A DNA stretch of 64,000 bases from Sipunculus nudus (GCA_026874595.1 CM049321.1:16938479-17002478); one strand, 5' to 3'. Shown: positions 25,128-39,179, counted from the stretch's first letter. Notes: generated from the sequence alone by a model not told the origin. Numbers and translations: made by a program.

Positions 25128-25150
25128 ACACGTGACCTGGTATCACGTGT
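25128..25150. promoter_or_regulatory. Inverted pair of CACGTG sites
   Basis: ACACGTGA (25128-25135) and TCACGTGT (25143-25150) are perfect complements seven bases apart. It may be a bHLH-type site pair, but no transcription unit is recognised nearby. Confidence 0.25.
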
Positions 25151-26269
25151 CTCTGTTCTTTTTCGTACCATAAACCTGCAACAATTCGCCGTACGTTATC
25201 AGCTTTTTATTTGCAATAGGCCCCCCGGACAGGAAAGCCTGTAGGTGTTGATCAGCTTATCTGTATTCATATTTGGGTAACCAATTTTTGTGAGTGTACC
25301 TACTCAGGTCCTTCAAGTATAAAATCGTCAATCGATTTCAATATATATTTCTCTCAACCACCAGTTCTGTTGGCGCAAGTTCTCCAATATGGATTATTGT
25401 CAAAAACTGAATTTTGGCTTAATATTAATATCACACATTTACCTCCGAGTTGATTCCCAAGGTCGCACACCCCATAGCCGACCCCCGATTTTCGCCCAGT
25501 TGCGGCCACATCTCGTGATTAATTCTTTTTCGAGTAACAATCAAGTTGTCATTGGTAAAGCAAACGGTCAATCATCCCGAAAGCGCAGAATTTGCATAAG
25601 TTGGGCTACCGACTCTACCAACAGAACCCATTTAGTCTGCACCAATGCCTATGTCGGCATGTCTCCCGGGATACATTTTTTATACATTAGAGACTGTATA
25701 AAAATTTCTAGCCCAAAGGTAGCAGGAATCATTCCGCCGGCTACCTTGTGAATAATAATGTCTTACCTGGCACGTAATTCGTATGAGACAAATAATCCAA
25801 AATAAGGCCGAACATTTTACAATGACAGTGATATATTCAGCACTGGAGAACAGAGATATGGCAGTTCCAGTTGATGACGTCAGTCAGTGCGACATTATAC
25901 GTCATCGACCTTTGTAACGTCACTATTGTCTTGTAAAGAGCTCTTATAACCATAGCATAGAAGGCCTGTGTGGGAGCGTATTGGGGGCTCATTACCATGA
26001 TTAGGTTAAAAGGGCGGGATATGTGCCCTGGTGGTGAGGTCAACTCTCTCTCTTATCATGAGAGTTGGAGATCCCTACTGTGTCCGTGGCATGTATCTGC
26101 ATATATTTAAGAAATCCTGTCATGCTGGCTCAAAGGCACCAGACCCGGCAGACGACCATTCATTATCACGCTCACGTAAAAGGTCTGTTAGCAACCTTAA
26201 TGTTAGGCATGAACTCGTCGGTTATATATTTTACGAATTTTATTAAGTGCTTCAGACAAATACGCCCAG
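25151..26269. other. Non-coding stretch with one 120-codon frame of unknown nature
   Basis: The frame at 25389-25751 (plus, ATG start, 120 codons) is among the longest in the window but has no recognisable motif. I do not call it a gene. Confidence 0.4.
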
Positions 26270-26273
26270 TTAA

Positions 26274-27023
26274 GGCCGGCATACACGTTGCAACCCGACT
26301 CAACTCAACAGGCCAAAAACTGTTTAGTTGCGTTGAGTCACGTCGCAAAGTGAAGCGCAAAAACGACCCGACTCAACCAGAGTCGGCACCAGTCGGCGTC
26401 AGTTTGGGGTTTCTTGCAGTGTCAGAAGCACAGTAAGCAACCAATCACAGCTACGTCTCTGATCACGAGTACCTTGGTCATGTGATCTTCTGGGCCAAAA
26501 TCATATGGTGCAGAGAAAGACAACATTACATTACATGAGCACTATGCGCACATTATATATGAATAAATCTGTATAGCTAATGTCAAAAGTACAATGGCAG
26601 TAAAATATCAATATGCTTCATGTTCACGGATGTAGAATATATAACGTATATTAAAGGACATCGAATACTATTGTAGAGACTTAAATTATATCAAACTAAA
26701 ATCATTCAGCTATGCGATGGGAAGAATTAAAAGGGCGAGATATAGATACATACATGTATACTGAAAAATAAAATGACATGTATTAATGACATGTATTAAT
26801 GCTTTCATAAGTCACAAGCTTGTCACCATTTTTGTTGAATTTGAATGTACCGCCTCTGCCGTCGATCCAGCTGAAATGAGTCTGGTCGTTATGTGTATGC
26901 ATCCCAGTTTTCGTCAGTCTGTAGGGTCAACAACTGGAAGAAACTGTAGAAAACTTGAGGAAACCTGTTTAGTCGGGCCCAGCTGAGTTGAGTCGGGTAG
27001 CGTCGCAATGTGTATGCCGAGCG
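26274..27023. mobile_element. 750-bp TTAA-flanked non-autonomous element
   Basis: Exact TTAA lies outside each end (26270-26273 and 27024-27027). The left end reads GGCCGGCATACACGTTGC, and the right end complemented reads CGCTCGGCATACACATTGC. Further in, both ends carry CCCGACTCAACTCA, and a third and fourth related motif (GTTGAGTC, CCCGACTCAACC) lie near 26335 and 26368. These could be transposase-binding sites. The 123-codon frame at 26065-26436 crosses the left end and so is not a gene. This is a different family from the 23.5-kb TTAA element. Confidence 0.85.
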
Positions 27024-27311
27024 TTAATGGCTGTTCCCAAGATTTTGTCCAATCATCTATTAAATGTTGCACCTGCTGTAAGTTCTTGAGTGCGGATGGC
27101 ATTGGATTTGATGATTTATCGTTTCGACAGACATATGTTATTTATAATATAAACAATGTGGGTTGAATAATTCTTTACTTGTTAGGTATTTATCTAATAA
27201 GCTTCTACCCTGTGCGGCCGTCTAGTGTTGAAGCCGAGCAAACCATGCAATAGCAAGCAGTGGTTAAACAAAAGGAGAATGAAGTGTAAAACTTCTGTGT
27301 AATACGCTTCC

Positions 27312-27315
<4 letters not shown>

Positions 27316-27353
<38 letters not shown>
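27316..27353. repeat. (TA)n microsatellite
   Basis: About 19 TA units with no recognised element in the flanks. Confidence 0.95.
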
Positions 27354-27357
<4 letters not shown>

Positions 27358-30300
27358 GAATAATCACGTAAAAATATCGACTTATATGGTCGTCTTTATT
27401 GTGTAATTTAATTGACTGACAATATCTGACCAGCAAACATAACAAACCTGAAAACCCTATTATGTGCTTAATTAAAATTATGACTTTCAGAAATTTAATA
27501 ATTGTGGTTTACATTTATGCAAGTAATTCTCGTTTCAATTTTTGTTGTACTTTAGACCTTGGTTTCGTGAATGAAAGCATAACTGCATTCAAACTGAACC
27601 TAATTTAAGTAATTGAAATATCTGGAAATTTAATTTGTAAATATGTTATCTTTATGCATGATCATTTGTTAATGATAACATTATAGACTCTGGAAAAACC
27701 TTGAGTTAAACTCCTAATATAGAAAATTTTATACAAAGCAGAACTTGAAGCATCTCATTGAAATTTGACAGCGTATAGGTCACGTTCCTACGTGTGCCTT
27801 TTTGTTGGATGATATAACTGGTATAACCTTACTAAATAACCATTTAGAAATTACATAAGTAGTACGGGTATATGATTTTTTTTTTCGTGCTCATGATTCA
27901 ATAGAGATATAATGGATCACATTCAAATTTCAGCTTCAGGACAACATTAGTATTTATATCGTTTTGCCCGAAGAGGATAAAATGGAAATTGCATAATGTC
28001 AGTTAGCACTGTCATCCCTTGGAGCTACTGAAGGACGTTTAAATTTAATTATTGAACGATGATCATGCCAGAGGCTTGGTATAAAGATTCATGTTACCGC
28101 CATTTCAGTTCCCCCCCCCCCCCCGGCAAAACCGACGAGTAGTCTGTATTTTAGTACTGTTTAGATTACCCCCTCTCTGATTTAACGAAATGATAAATTC
28201 TTTATGCTTTCAAACCATCATTTACTATTTAAATGAAAAAAAATCGAGTTTTATAAGACGGGATCAATCAATGAAAAATAAAGCTCCCGCCAAAATATTC
28301 ATGATATTGTTGACTGTATTCTTATTGACACATACACATACTAAAGCGCAAGACACTTTACGTACAAACACAAAATATATAAAGACTAAACTTATTTTAG
28401 AATAGAGAGGAAATAAATTATTTTATTTTAGTAAATTATCATAAAGAAGCAACTTTTTAAAGGGTTATCTTAATCTCTAGGGAATAATAATCAATTTGAA
28501 GTAACCCCCGAGTGTAATATGAATTCGGTTTAAGTTAAAGGGGGGAGGGATCTGAGTAGGGGGTAATCTGAAATAGCTACACCGGTAGCTACACCGGTCT
28601 TGATGGAAAAGACTTCAAAACCTAGTGAGGACGTGCCTGGATTAAGATAACAGCTTTCTCATCTCAGTAATAATGGCTTTATCCTTCCTCAATATTTAAA
28701 GACTTTGTATTCAATCACAAAACGAGATTATACTCAGAAGGCTAAATAGGTGCCGATCAGGAAACTCCGAAATGGAACTGGGAGATAAAAATATGCCCAG
28801 CTTCTGCCGTAGTAACTAAGCCTATGTTTTCTTTTGGTGTGAATGATCAGGTTTTTCAGGGTTCCATTAAACTTGCGTATTATGCGTTACATTTAATTAA
28901 TACTTGTGGGTTACTATATTTTCTTTAAGCTCTAAATAAACCGCAGTTTCAGAAGCCACTGCATGTGAGTGTTTAAAGATTTTTTTACTTTCAGTCTTTT
29001 GATTCCGTTACTGTTGAAGCATTATGAATAACACGTAGAAACCAAAGTATCTAATACGCAATTATACAGTTCTCATGCATCCATCTGAGAGACGGTCGTT
29101 CAAAGACACGGTCGTTACAATAAATCATGTTGTATTGTAAAAATTTGTATGTTCATCCACAATTGAATACGGAACCTGTAGAGATACTCGATATGAACTA
29201 TTTTCATTTATCTTTGTGTAGGACATCAGGCCTTCCTACCACTTCTCTAATCTATATTTGAATTGACCCATTAATAGGCTACCCCTATTGTTTAGTTTGT
29301 CAAGGCAGAAGAAACGTTTATACTCTGGTGCTTGAATGAACTAGACATTGGTCCAGCAGCTCATGTCTGGTCGGCACATGGTTAAATCATTTTGACGTGC
29401 TAAGGGCTAAACGTTCAATGGGCATTAGGTTAAATTACAGTAGCCGCCGCGATTGTTTAAGTTCCCCCATTATCACCTTTACCTAATAGACTGGCAGTAT
29501 ATGTTTGGCTTATTTATAACAACCATTCCGAATTCGGACAGACCTTTCGGCCATTTGGTGATTTTATATCATCTGTGGGTAAACAATCCTGCACTTCCAC
29601 CACTGTGTCCCTCTGTAATCAACGGGCTGATATCGAAATGTCAGAGGGCCATGCTCAGTTAAAACGAGAACCGCACTGTAAGGCTCGATGAAGATACATA
29701 TATTTTACGTCACGTTTGACAACGCTTTATGGTCTACAGGTAAACTAGCTGTCACTTTGGGGGAAAAAACAATCGTTAGTCATGTTGGTGTACTTTCTAG
29801 TAAAAAGTTGGTAGATCTAATGCTTTTTTGTGGGAACTTAGGAGTTGACATGCATGTGTTTGTGAGTGTGTGTATGTGTGTGTGTGTGTATGAGCTCAAG
29901 GTATTACGCATTTATCTGGAGTGGTATGCTAAACATTCCTTGCCAACTCTCAGCCAAATAATTTAAGGTCTAGTTAAGAGCACCAAATCCATTATAGCTA
30001 CTAAAAGCCGCAGGTAAGACGACTTTTACCCGTTCACCTAGCAAAAGACATAAAGTAATGCAAACGGGAAGAAAAGCTCATTCAGCTAACTTTACAATAA
30101 TGTGACAATAAATATGTCGAACCTGGCCGATGTTAGAAGTGTCCATGTAACAACTCTTGAAAAAATCCCTGACAGGTGGAGTAAATATCCGATATTTTAT
30201 AGTAGACAAGACACCAGCTATGTGAATGTAGAACCGGAAGTACTTAACGGTCCTTCTGTACACCGTATACCACGGTAGCGGGTCGATATAGAGAATGGCG

Positions 30301-30999
30301 ACCGCTAGCTGTAGCAGTGTTTATCGGGAATACCAAAGGGACCATTGAGTGGCCTGTTACGTGTACCCAATCTCACACACGTTGCCAGAGAATTCTGGAG
30401 CGCATGCCTAAGAGAGTTAAGCTTATTCGATGTTTATTTTGCCTTCATTTCTCTTGACAAGTCCCCAGATAATTGAGTTACATTTTTAGAAGGATTACAG
30501 GGCTAGACCTTGCTGTGTGCCACATTAACATATGGTCTGTGTTGGCCTCAGCAATGGGTTCATCTGATCTACAGAGGCCTCAAATTCCTGTTGAATTCTG
30601 GTCTATATTGATTTCATTTGTAACAATAGAAATGACTTTTACATAGCATATCCAGAAATAAAACTCGCTTTATAAAATTCCTAATTTTACACGTTTTACA
30701 GTTCAAATATTGAACAGTGTTTATGGATTTTTCTTTTTTTGCCATATTTAAGCGACTTATTAAGCTAGAAATGTATAAATGTAAAAAAACTTCCTTTAAT
30801 ATAATGTCTTTCTTCCATTTCCTATAAACATACACAATTATGAATTGTGTCTTTATGATGTGATGTAATTAAAGACTAGATATGTATTCTGAGCCTACAG
30901 GTACTCCTCCGCTTGGACCCTAATTAATCAATAATTCCTGTGTGCTACACGGGGTTTGATACGATTCTCGGGTAATCAAAATAACAAAGACGGCCTCTA
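27354..30999. other. Long non-coding stretch with a C14 run
   Basis: A C14 run lies at 28111-28124. TAGCTACACCGG is repeated in tandem near 28575-28598. No credible gene was found; short frames at 28190, 29453, 29688, 30078 and 30614 have no domain. Confidence 0.45.
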
Positions 31000-33900
31000 C
31001 CAGCAAAGAATGGCCCCGCGTGGGGAAATATAAAAAAATGAACCTCACAATTTTAAACTCTAGATTAAAACGCATAGTGATCTATTTTATCTCCAGGGTT
31101 TAACGGATTGTCCTTTTGCTTGTATCTTCACCCTGGATTAAGTTCTTAACACATACATCAACAAACCAAGTATTCAATGATGTAGTCGGGTTTTCCATTC
31201 AACGCTTTGAGGAATGAGTCCAAGTCCTGAGGTTCAAGTTCAAGTCCACCTTCTTCGAGTTCAATTCATTTGGAACCCAAGTCTGAGACCTAGAACACTA
31301 AAAATCTCCTTATTTTAAGAATATTGAATTGAAATCTTAGATTATTATGTGTATTTTTATGTTAGTGTACACACGTTCTTTAGTTGAATGTCTACATGTA
31401 TTGGCTCCTGATAAAAACTTAATCTTTAAGATCTCCTTTGTCTTATATGGTAAACATGTATTTTGTAAGTAGCTCGCATATTTATATATCTCATTAAAGT
31501 AAATGGCATTTTTTTTCTAAGGGACGCAAAAATGACTCGACCTTATTTCTCGGGTCGAGACTTCCGAGTCCATGACCCTGGAGTCCAAGCCCGTACGCAT
31601 GTACTTCATAACTGGATTAATCAATTCAGTAAACAAGGCAAAATAAAAGACCTCACCACCTGGCTGTGATAGTGCATGAACACTCATAAAGGGTCTTCTA
31701 GCCCACGGCCTTGAGCACTGAGATGTTAGATTTAATAAGACTAATTTAGTGTCCTGGTTAATAAAATGGACGATTGAGGAAACAGCGTAAATATCTGAGA
31801 TAAGATACTAAATATATCCCGTAAGCTTTGAGTTAATCTGTTTCTTGCTCTAGAATAGTTTCTTTCGAAGCCCACACTAAGAAAAGCAGCAGTAAATCAG
31901 GGACTCTGATGCCGGGGCCATTTTATAACAAAACCCAGACACTTTTGGAGCCTGTTTTATCCATACATCTGAATGAGGAGGTCGCTTGTGATTATGAGAC
32001 AGAGCTGTTCTTATGAAATATTCCCATTGATATGGATACGTTTTACGGCTGAAAATATACTTTCTTTGTGATGTACTGTTTAATCAACCCGCGTTCGATT
32101 TGTTAATGAAAATACGTTTATGCCTAGTTAGTCTGTTCATTGTCTATGGTATTTGTATTAATAGTTTATTAAACTTGTTTTTAAATGATTTAATATAACG
32201 TAAAGATGTATTTAAGGATTACTAAAAAAACAAAGATCATTTTTTTTCATGAAACCATTTTACTCTCATGTAAATAGGTCGTTTTAATCTGGTGGATCAA
32301 TTACCGATTTCATCCAGTCATGATAATATCAGCTTGAGTTAACTCCGATTTATTTATCATAAAAAAACATTTAATTCTTGATAAAATATTGAGATAAAAA
32401 TTACGCATGTTTTTTCCCCTGGAAATGCATATAAACTTCAATCACATTTTCACTCGGGGAGTCAAAGCCACCCCGCCACTGTGATGAGGCGAGTATTCCT
32501 CTCTCAGTGAGGTGTAACCACAAATGAATCATTCATGGATTCCGTCCTGTCGACGAAGACGCGTGTGAGAATGCAGTCCACACTAGCGGGTTGGAACATC
32601 GTGTGCTAAGTCGGGTCGCTTCTCGAGGGGCGGCAATAGAATATCAGAAAAGAAGATGCTTAACACCCTGGCAGGGGTAGTTTCACAAGTGACTCTTGCA
32701 TGGAGGAGTATAGGCAATAAAACGATTTGAGACTTAAAACTGCGTTATTAATTCGTTATTAATCGTATATGTTCCTCTATTTCCCTGTTTTTTGCGGTCG
32801 AAACAGAGGAGGCGCGCTCCTTACATCTCCACCCTTTAATCCGTCCCTGTCTTTCCCTTGGGGCTTTACACTGCTTGCTCGAGTACTTCAGTCGCTTTTA
32901 TTCAAAAGATTGGGCACCCTTGTGGACAGCTAATAAGGCCAAACACACAGTCAAAAACATTTTCTACGGAACATGTTATATGGTGTCACCAGTAGATTTT
33001 TCATTGATCCACAAAAAAATATGAGCGGCGAACAATAACACGTTTCGCAGGGCCTAACCAGACACTGCGGTCAGTGGCGTGGGCCTCCCAGCTGCAGACA
33101 GATCTGCCACAGGTTCTTGGGTACCAGCCGACGGCGACGCAACAGGTTTCAGGTTTCTTTTGCGTCGCCTTCCCACCAAAGGCCTAACTGGGGTTAAAGC
33201 GCGATACGTTTTGTTATATATATACTCTTAGAAAGGAAATTGAATTAAAATATTTCCTATGTTTTTAACATACCAATGTCCACATTCTGAAGTATGTCGA
33301 AAGGCCTGTAAAAAAATAACTATTCCGGAAATCATGAAGGACCTGTCACTTCAACAACTGATTTATTCGTCCACAGGGAATTGAAGCGTTAACAGCCCGG
33401 CAGACATCTTGCATTCGGTAGCAGTCCTGTATAATGCTTTAAGCCAGTGTACTATCATGTTCATATTTTCATTTCCTTGGTGCAAAATAGTGCTGAGAAT
33501 AAAACAGTAATCTTTTCAGGTGGTCAAATACACAATACACATAGAATTTCTGAACATTAATCAATTGATATATGTTAACTCTCATATTTTTGTATGGAGT
33601 GATATAATCACCGTTAACTGCAGGAGATCTATGGAATCCACATAAGTCACTAAAAAAATAAAATTGAGAAGTCCATTCTTATGGGCTAGTACTCGGGATG
33701 TTTCCAGGCAGCCCTTAAAGCACTTGATTGGCCGTCCTAATTAAGTCCTACGTGCCAGAGACCAGTTTAGAACTCGCATGTCTACCATCCGGAGCAACTG
33801 TCTATTTTGCCGAAACTGGGCCTTCATGATGAGTACCACGTTGCCGGAAATAGCAGATAAAAAGGTTAATGAGTTCATATTTATACAGACCGGGACAGTG

Positions 33901-34927
33901 TGTTAATTTGTGGATGTCTATCTAGCAGCTGGGTCAAACCACCATAAATTAAATGCTAATATTGTAATAACCCCGTAAAAAAATCGCGCCTGGTAGCATC
34001 ATGCTTGATTATGTATAATCAACGTGTATTTTGAAATCCTAAATATGGCAAATTTCATTAAATGACGATCGATAACTCCGTAAATAATGTTGGCAATGTC
34101 AAATAAGCTTCACCCGATGCCGGAGTGAAGTCTTAGTCCAGAATACAGAGCTCTGTATTAGCGATATATAGAGATACGTATGACAGCACATCAGTTTTGA
34201 ACGGCGCAAACAGGTGACCTGATACTAAGTATAAACCAAAATTGGCCGGTCCGGGTCATGTCAGAGCACAAAGGGTCATTAGGACAATGCAGTCGATACT
34301 GTTATTATGAACCATGGCCCGGCAGAGGGAATCTTAATCAGTACAGTAACGTGCCTTGATGAAAATACCGCGGAAAGCTATGTTTGGCTTTTGTTCGCGA
34401 AGATTTCGAATTCGTGAATAGAATAAAACTAATGCTGCCTTTGGGACTTAAGGTCATCACCAGAGGAAAGATAGTTCATACTACTCGCAACAATGCGGTA
34501 CCCAGTTTACATAAAAAAGGCTAAATGACCGAATGTCTAGGATGTCATATTATCAAAACAGGATCTGATTTATAACACACGTTTCATGTTTCTTATATAA
34601 TTTTTTTGTCACTAAGAATATTATCTTTACTAGAAAATTCGGGGACATCGCCGTCACTGCCGTGGATAAATCGATGGTCGCCAAGTGGGACAAATAGGGC
34701 TACTCCGACAAGCCCCAGTTCGACAATGGTAAATGTCACTGGGATTAAGTTTCGCACGCTACTTTCCACTTGTCTACTCGTATTTAATGTATAAATCAGA
34801 GGTCACGAATACAGCATTACATGCCAAACCTACACACCCCACATTCATACTACATATATAGATAATCAATGGCTGCAGGGTGTGGAAGTCGAAAGGCTTA
34901 GATTGACACAATAAATAGGCTTATGTT
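31000..34927. other. Long non-coding stretch, weak degenerate repeats only
   Basis: Near 31210-31280 and again near 31550-31590 the phrase GAGTCCAAGTC recurs in degenerate form, possibly an eroded minisatellite. A 44-codon open stretch at about 33043-33186 has balanced codons but no ATG or known motif, so I do not call it an exon. Confidence 0.4.
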
Positions 34928-35115
34928 GGTGGATCGTTGTGTCGTAATGGTTAGGGCGCTGGTCTTGTGACCGTAGGGTTGTGGTTTCGCGTCCCGTTTT
35001 TTGACCGCCGTCTACGCTAAGACTCCTGGGCAAAGTCTTTACCACAAGAGTGCGCTCTGAATGAAAACACGGGTTTCGGATTACCCTACATTAAAGACCG
35101 CCCACCTGGCGGAGG
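34928..35115 (+). mobile_element. tRNA-derived SINE, type 1, copy 1
   Basis: The head resembles a tRNA: A-box region GTCGTAATGGTTAGGGCG (34941-34958) and a degenerate B box GTGGTTTCGCGTCC (34981-34994). The body begins GACCGCCGTCTACGCTAAG (about 35003) and runs through GCAAAGTCTT and ACCACAAG. The same head and body occur at 63200-63370. RNA polymerase III promoter boxes explain the head. It encodes no protein. Confidence 0.75.
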
Positions 35116-36974
35116 TTTGCATCCGTGAGAGAGCATATGGCTAGTTTTAGAAGTATTCAGCGAGTTAAAAGGGTGCATTCTAAGGAATTCAAGAACTAGA
35201 AATCCTGCGTTTTTGGTGAAGGATCCTTTCACACCGTTATTCATGTGTACTGCTCTCACAGGCAGTCCCGCTCTCAGAGACCTAGTATTACAGAGCCACT
35301 TTGCTTGCTATTTCATGAAATATGAATACGACAACTGAACCAATCAAATGTCTCACCCACGCTTCCTTTACTCAAGGGTGAAAACAAAGCTGTTGTTTAT
35401 ATTATAGCATTTGTCTCATATAGTGCTGGGACGAAATTAAGAATTTTACTGATCAAATAAAGGCTTGTAAACCGAACCACTTTCCGGTGAAAAGTTTCTT
35501 GTTCATGCAACATATGAACAGTTTCGACTCTTGCTTGTTTACTTTCGGGACTTCAAATTAGATTGGCCGGTATGATTTCGGCCCCCAGTACGTGCGACAT
35601 ATTCTTTATGCATGCAGGTTTCCGCAATAACTCCAGCTATTTATATAGCAGTATAGATACCAGAGCCTTGCTTATAACAAGATTGGTTCCAAAAAAAGTC
35701 TCATTATCTTGATGGTTGCTACGATGGACAATAAAGTATGATCGAGGACGACCTTCATTTCATACATGACAACTATTAATATTAGGTGTAGAAGTTTTTG
35801 TTTTTAACCTTGATACGCAATAACAAAAACCTCTCCGTACAAGGAAATTAATCCCCATACAAAAACAAAAGGGACCATCGATTCATTCCGGCTGTGAACA
35901 TCCAGAGGTTATGTAATGCATTTTTTTCGAGGGTCATTTAAATGATTTATTGAAGAGGGGTAACTGGTTCGGACTTCAAAGAGAGTTTCCATGCGAAATG
36001 GTTAGTCACGTGATACATCGGTGCCATCATGATTATAACAGCCTGAACCCATTATGTGGTATCAGGATACTTGTCAAATAACTTTTATGTATGACCTTTG
36101 TTTGACAAATGCGTGTGGTATAAATAATTTATAACCCTCCATGGAAGTGACAGTCAAAAAAAAAAACATTGAGTTATAAAATCTGCCCGGCTGTTACAAA
36201 AAAAAAAACATTCGCATCCCAGACCGTATGGATTATATAAACATAGAAATAGAAACAGAAAATTCCCTATACTTAAGATCGCGGGAGTCAGGAAGAGTAA
36301 AGTATAACACAGGCAACGAAAGCTTTCACCAAGTATTAATATTGTGCCCAAATGTGAGCTTTCAAAAGAAACAAGCCTTACTGGAGATCTAGCGGAAAGA
36401 GAAAATGGTAGAAGAAAAAAAAATATATAATGAAATCGATGGTTTCGCATTTAGGGGTAGGGGGTTTGGGATGGGGGCTAAGTGATCCACTCACAAACAA
36501 ATTTTTTACCCAGATATGGACATAGTATGAAACTCAGCATCCCCTGTAAGTCTCCCCTACTTACCGGAAGAGGCTTAATGACTTCTACAGAGACAGAGAC
36601 AGTAAGTGGGTGAAAGCGGGGAGATTAAAATGGCTAGAACACTATATTTATTTATTTATGCAACCTTCTGCAGGGCAGCTTGTAACAAAAGAACACTTCC
36701 GTTGTAAGCAGGACTCTGTTCCAGGTATAAAATACACGAAATGTATGATTAACATGACTATGAAAAAAAGTTCAAGAAAAATTACATTTATAAATCATGT
36801 ACTAAGATGTAAAACTAATAAAAAAAATGATAGATTATACTTTAAAATCATTGGGTTATCGTATACATTTCGGTACTAAGAGGGATAAGATATCAACATG
36901 CAATATGTGCTAGATAAAATAACTTTGTACAGTAAAAGAGCTAAGATAGCGCTGCAAAGCTGGTGAACTATTAA
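35116..36974. other. Non-coding stretch, nothing recognised
   Basis: There is no credible gene. A minus-strand frame at 36154-36450 is rich in F and L because of A-rich DNA on the plus strand. Confidence 0.45.
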
Positions 36975-37175
36975 GGCCAAAAAAAGTATTGGTTCTCCTT
37001 AGTCTTCATTTATTATGTAATCCTTTTACCTGTTAAGAAAAAAAAAATATTTTATAATCATGCCTTTATTCTGATCACATGACATTTATCGAAATATACA
37101 AAAAAAGGTAATAAAAAACCCCGCCCGCCCGCACTGATTTCTGAAAAAGTGCCTGAGAACCATACTTTTTTGGCC
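36975..37175 (+). mobile_element. GGCC-family element, copy 2 (internally deleted)
   Basis: The left end GGCCAAAAAAAG...GGTTCTC and the right end GAGAACC...CTTTTTTGGCC are inverted. TTAA precedes the left end and TTAC follows the right. At 201 bp this copy lacks about 150 bp of the copy 1 interior. Frames over it on both strands (37058-37427) are spurious. Confidence 0.8.
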
Positions 37176-37499
37176 TTACGTGATACTTTTTTTTTAATCG
37201 CTGCAGATTTGGAGCACTTGGCTTTGAGGGAAAGGGCATTTTCCAAAGGGCACTGCCTGCACAAAATGAAACAACCTTTAAGGATTCAATGCGTGGTTTT
37301 GGAAGGATTCGAAATAAAAAATAGCAATGACATTGACAATAGAGGAGAAAGACAACGTGGAGACACTCAGGCAGCAAGGAAGATGAGTTTTTTTTTTTTA
37401 AATGCAATACTAAAGTGGAACAACTAGGCGGAGATAATAAACTTTATTAATGTTAAAGCTAGCTACAATAACGTACACGAGGCACTCTTAGTTCCACAA

Positions 37500-37656
37500 A
37501 TGACTGCGTGCTGTAGTCTGTGGAAGCGGAGGAAACCGGAGAACCCGGAGAAAACCACCGACCTTGGACAGGCGACTACATCTAACTCTCATAGCCACGC
37601 CGGGGATCGAACCAGCGGAGATAGCCGAGCGTTTTACCAGTCAACTGTCCAGGCAC
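37500..37656 (-). mobile_element. tRNA-derived SINE, type 2, copy 1
   Basis: Read on the minus strand, the A-box region (complement of about 37627-37650) is followed by a B box GGTTCGATCCCCG (complement of 37601-37613). The body after it contains GGTCGGTGGTTTTCTCCGGG (complement of about 37544-37563). The same body motif appears on the minus strand at 62958-62991. The 126- and 79-codon frames on the plus strand here are readings of SINE sequence, not genes. Confidence 0.7.
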
Positions 37657-39179
37657 CAGTCAGACATGAATGGCGGAAGATGTGGTCTGGCCGAAAACAC
37701 CATCCGTGGTGTACTTTCCGTTTGCCTCTATTCACAAATTCAATTGCTGTTATTTGTTATGTTATTTCAGCTCAGAAGCTGCTTCTGGCTGAACAAATGC
37801 TAGCGGTTTTATGGGTAGCAATTCATGCAAGGCCTCAGGATGACATAATGGAAAATAAATATTCATTATTCAAAAGTTGATTATAAAGAAATTCCCTTAA
37901 TGTCATATTGCCAGAAGTGCACTATTTTAAATCTCCTCAACAGAGACAATCTATTCTTTAGAGACTTCTTTTGAATTTATCTCTGGAAACAAACAAAAAT
38001 AATGTAATGATGTAACGACTATAGGGTTATATTCACTTTTGAATTTATCCCTGGTAACAAAAAATAATATAAACCTAATCGTTTTTTCATTATATTAGGC
38101 CGATATGAAAAGCCGAAGGATCACCATGCGTTTATTAATTAATGTAAAATGTGGACAATAAATCTCGAGTTGTTGTGTCCTTATGGTTCTGATCTACAAA
38201 TGGACAAAAAACACAATGGTGATCAGAGGATCACACTAAAAGAAACAGTTCATTCCAAGGCTTCATCATACCAACTTCAGTGCCGATGTAGCGATTTTTG
38301 AATATCCCCGCTAAACATTACCCCCAGTTATTTCAGAGTACCAGTGTTGGATGGAATCCAAATCAGTTTCACCCCTTGAGGTTACATGGATGAATTTGCT
38401 TTCCGTCTGCCTCAACAATATCCGGTTACCCCCTTCAAACATTTCATTCATTATATTCCTCTATTAATAAATATTGTATTTTCTTTCTTCTTTATTTCTC
38501 AGGTGAGGTAAAGTTTATATTTAACTTAGCTTATAAGTAACGTGTCATGCACTTTGGTTAAGTGTATGAGTCAATTTCAATATATTAAACAATAAAATTA
38601 ACATTTTTGCGACTTTCTTATTAAAAAAAATGATTCTAACATTAAATCTTGTAAGATTTCATTTCAGTAAAATATCACGAGGTAAAGTATGAGTTAAATC
38701 ACCGAACAGGTAAACAGAGATGGGTTAACCTGAAATCAGATTCGCACTATCCTGTTGGGGATGGGGGGGGGGGGGTGGGTAATATGTAATACCGGGGGTA
38801 AAATGTAAGAAGGAAAGCTTGAAGTCTTTACACCGCCCGGCCTGACTTCATTACGAGGAATCAATGGCACAACGTAAGCGTGTAGTGCCCATCAGACTGG
38901 TTCTAGGATATAAACATTCTGGATTGTCACAATACCCATTGATTAAAGCGGCATTAGCGAGAGTTAAAACACCCCAGCAATTTACCATCCTGTCACGGAG
39001 ATAATTGAGTTTAACGTGTATTTTAGCGAAAATAATCATTCTAAATTAAAGATAGTCCCCCACGTCTTTAAAGTAATCGTGCTCAAGGTATATTGAGAAA
39101 AGTGGAAATGTTCACGAATTTACATTGTTTAGAAAATGGAGACCATGACACTCATGACACTCAAGGAATGTAATTAAGA
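37657..39179. other. Non-coding stretch with a short duplication and a G13 run
   Basis: TTTTGAATTTATC(T/C)CTGG(A/T)AACAAA occurs twice, about 66 bases apart (near 37970 and 38037). A G13 run lies at 38763-38775. Confidence 0.5.

Noticed and set aside
25389-25751. 120-codon frame, one of the longest in the window
   Set aside because: No motif, signal or splice context that I can defend. With this much sequence a chance frame of this length is expected.
26065-26436. 123-codon frame
   Set aside because: It crosses the left TTAA boundary of a transposable element, so the two halves have different origins.
36154-36450. 98-codon hydrophobic minus-strand frame
   Set aside because: Runs of F and L result from poly-A stretches. 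No conserved membrane-protein pattern.
37500-37880. 126-codon frame, the longest in the window
   Set aside because: Its first half is the complement of a tRNA-derived SINE.
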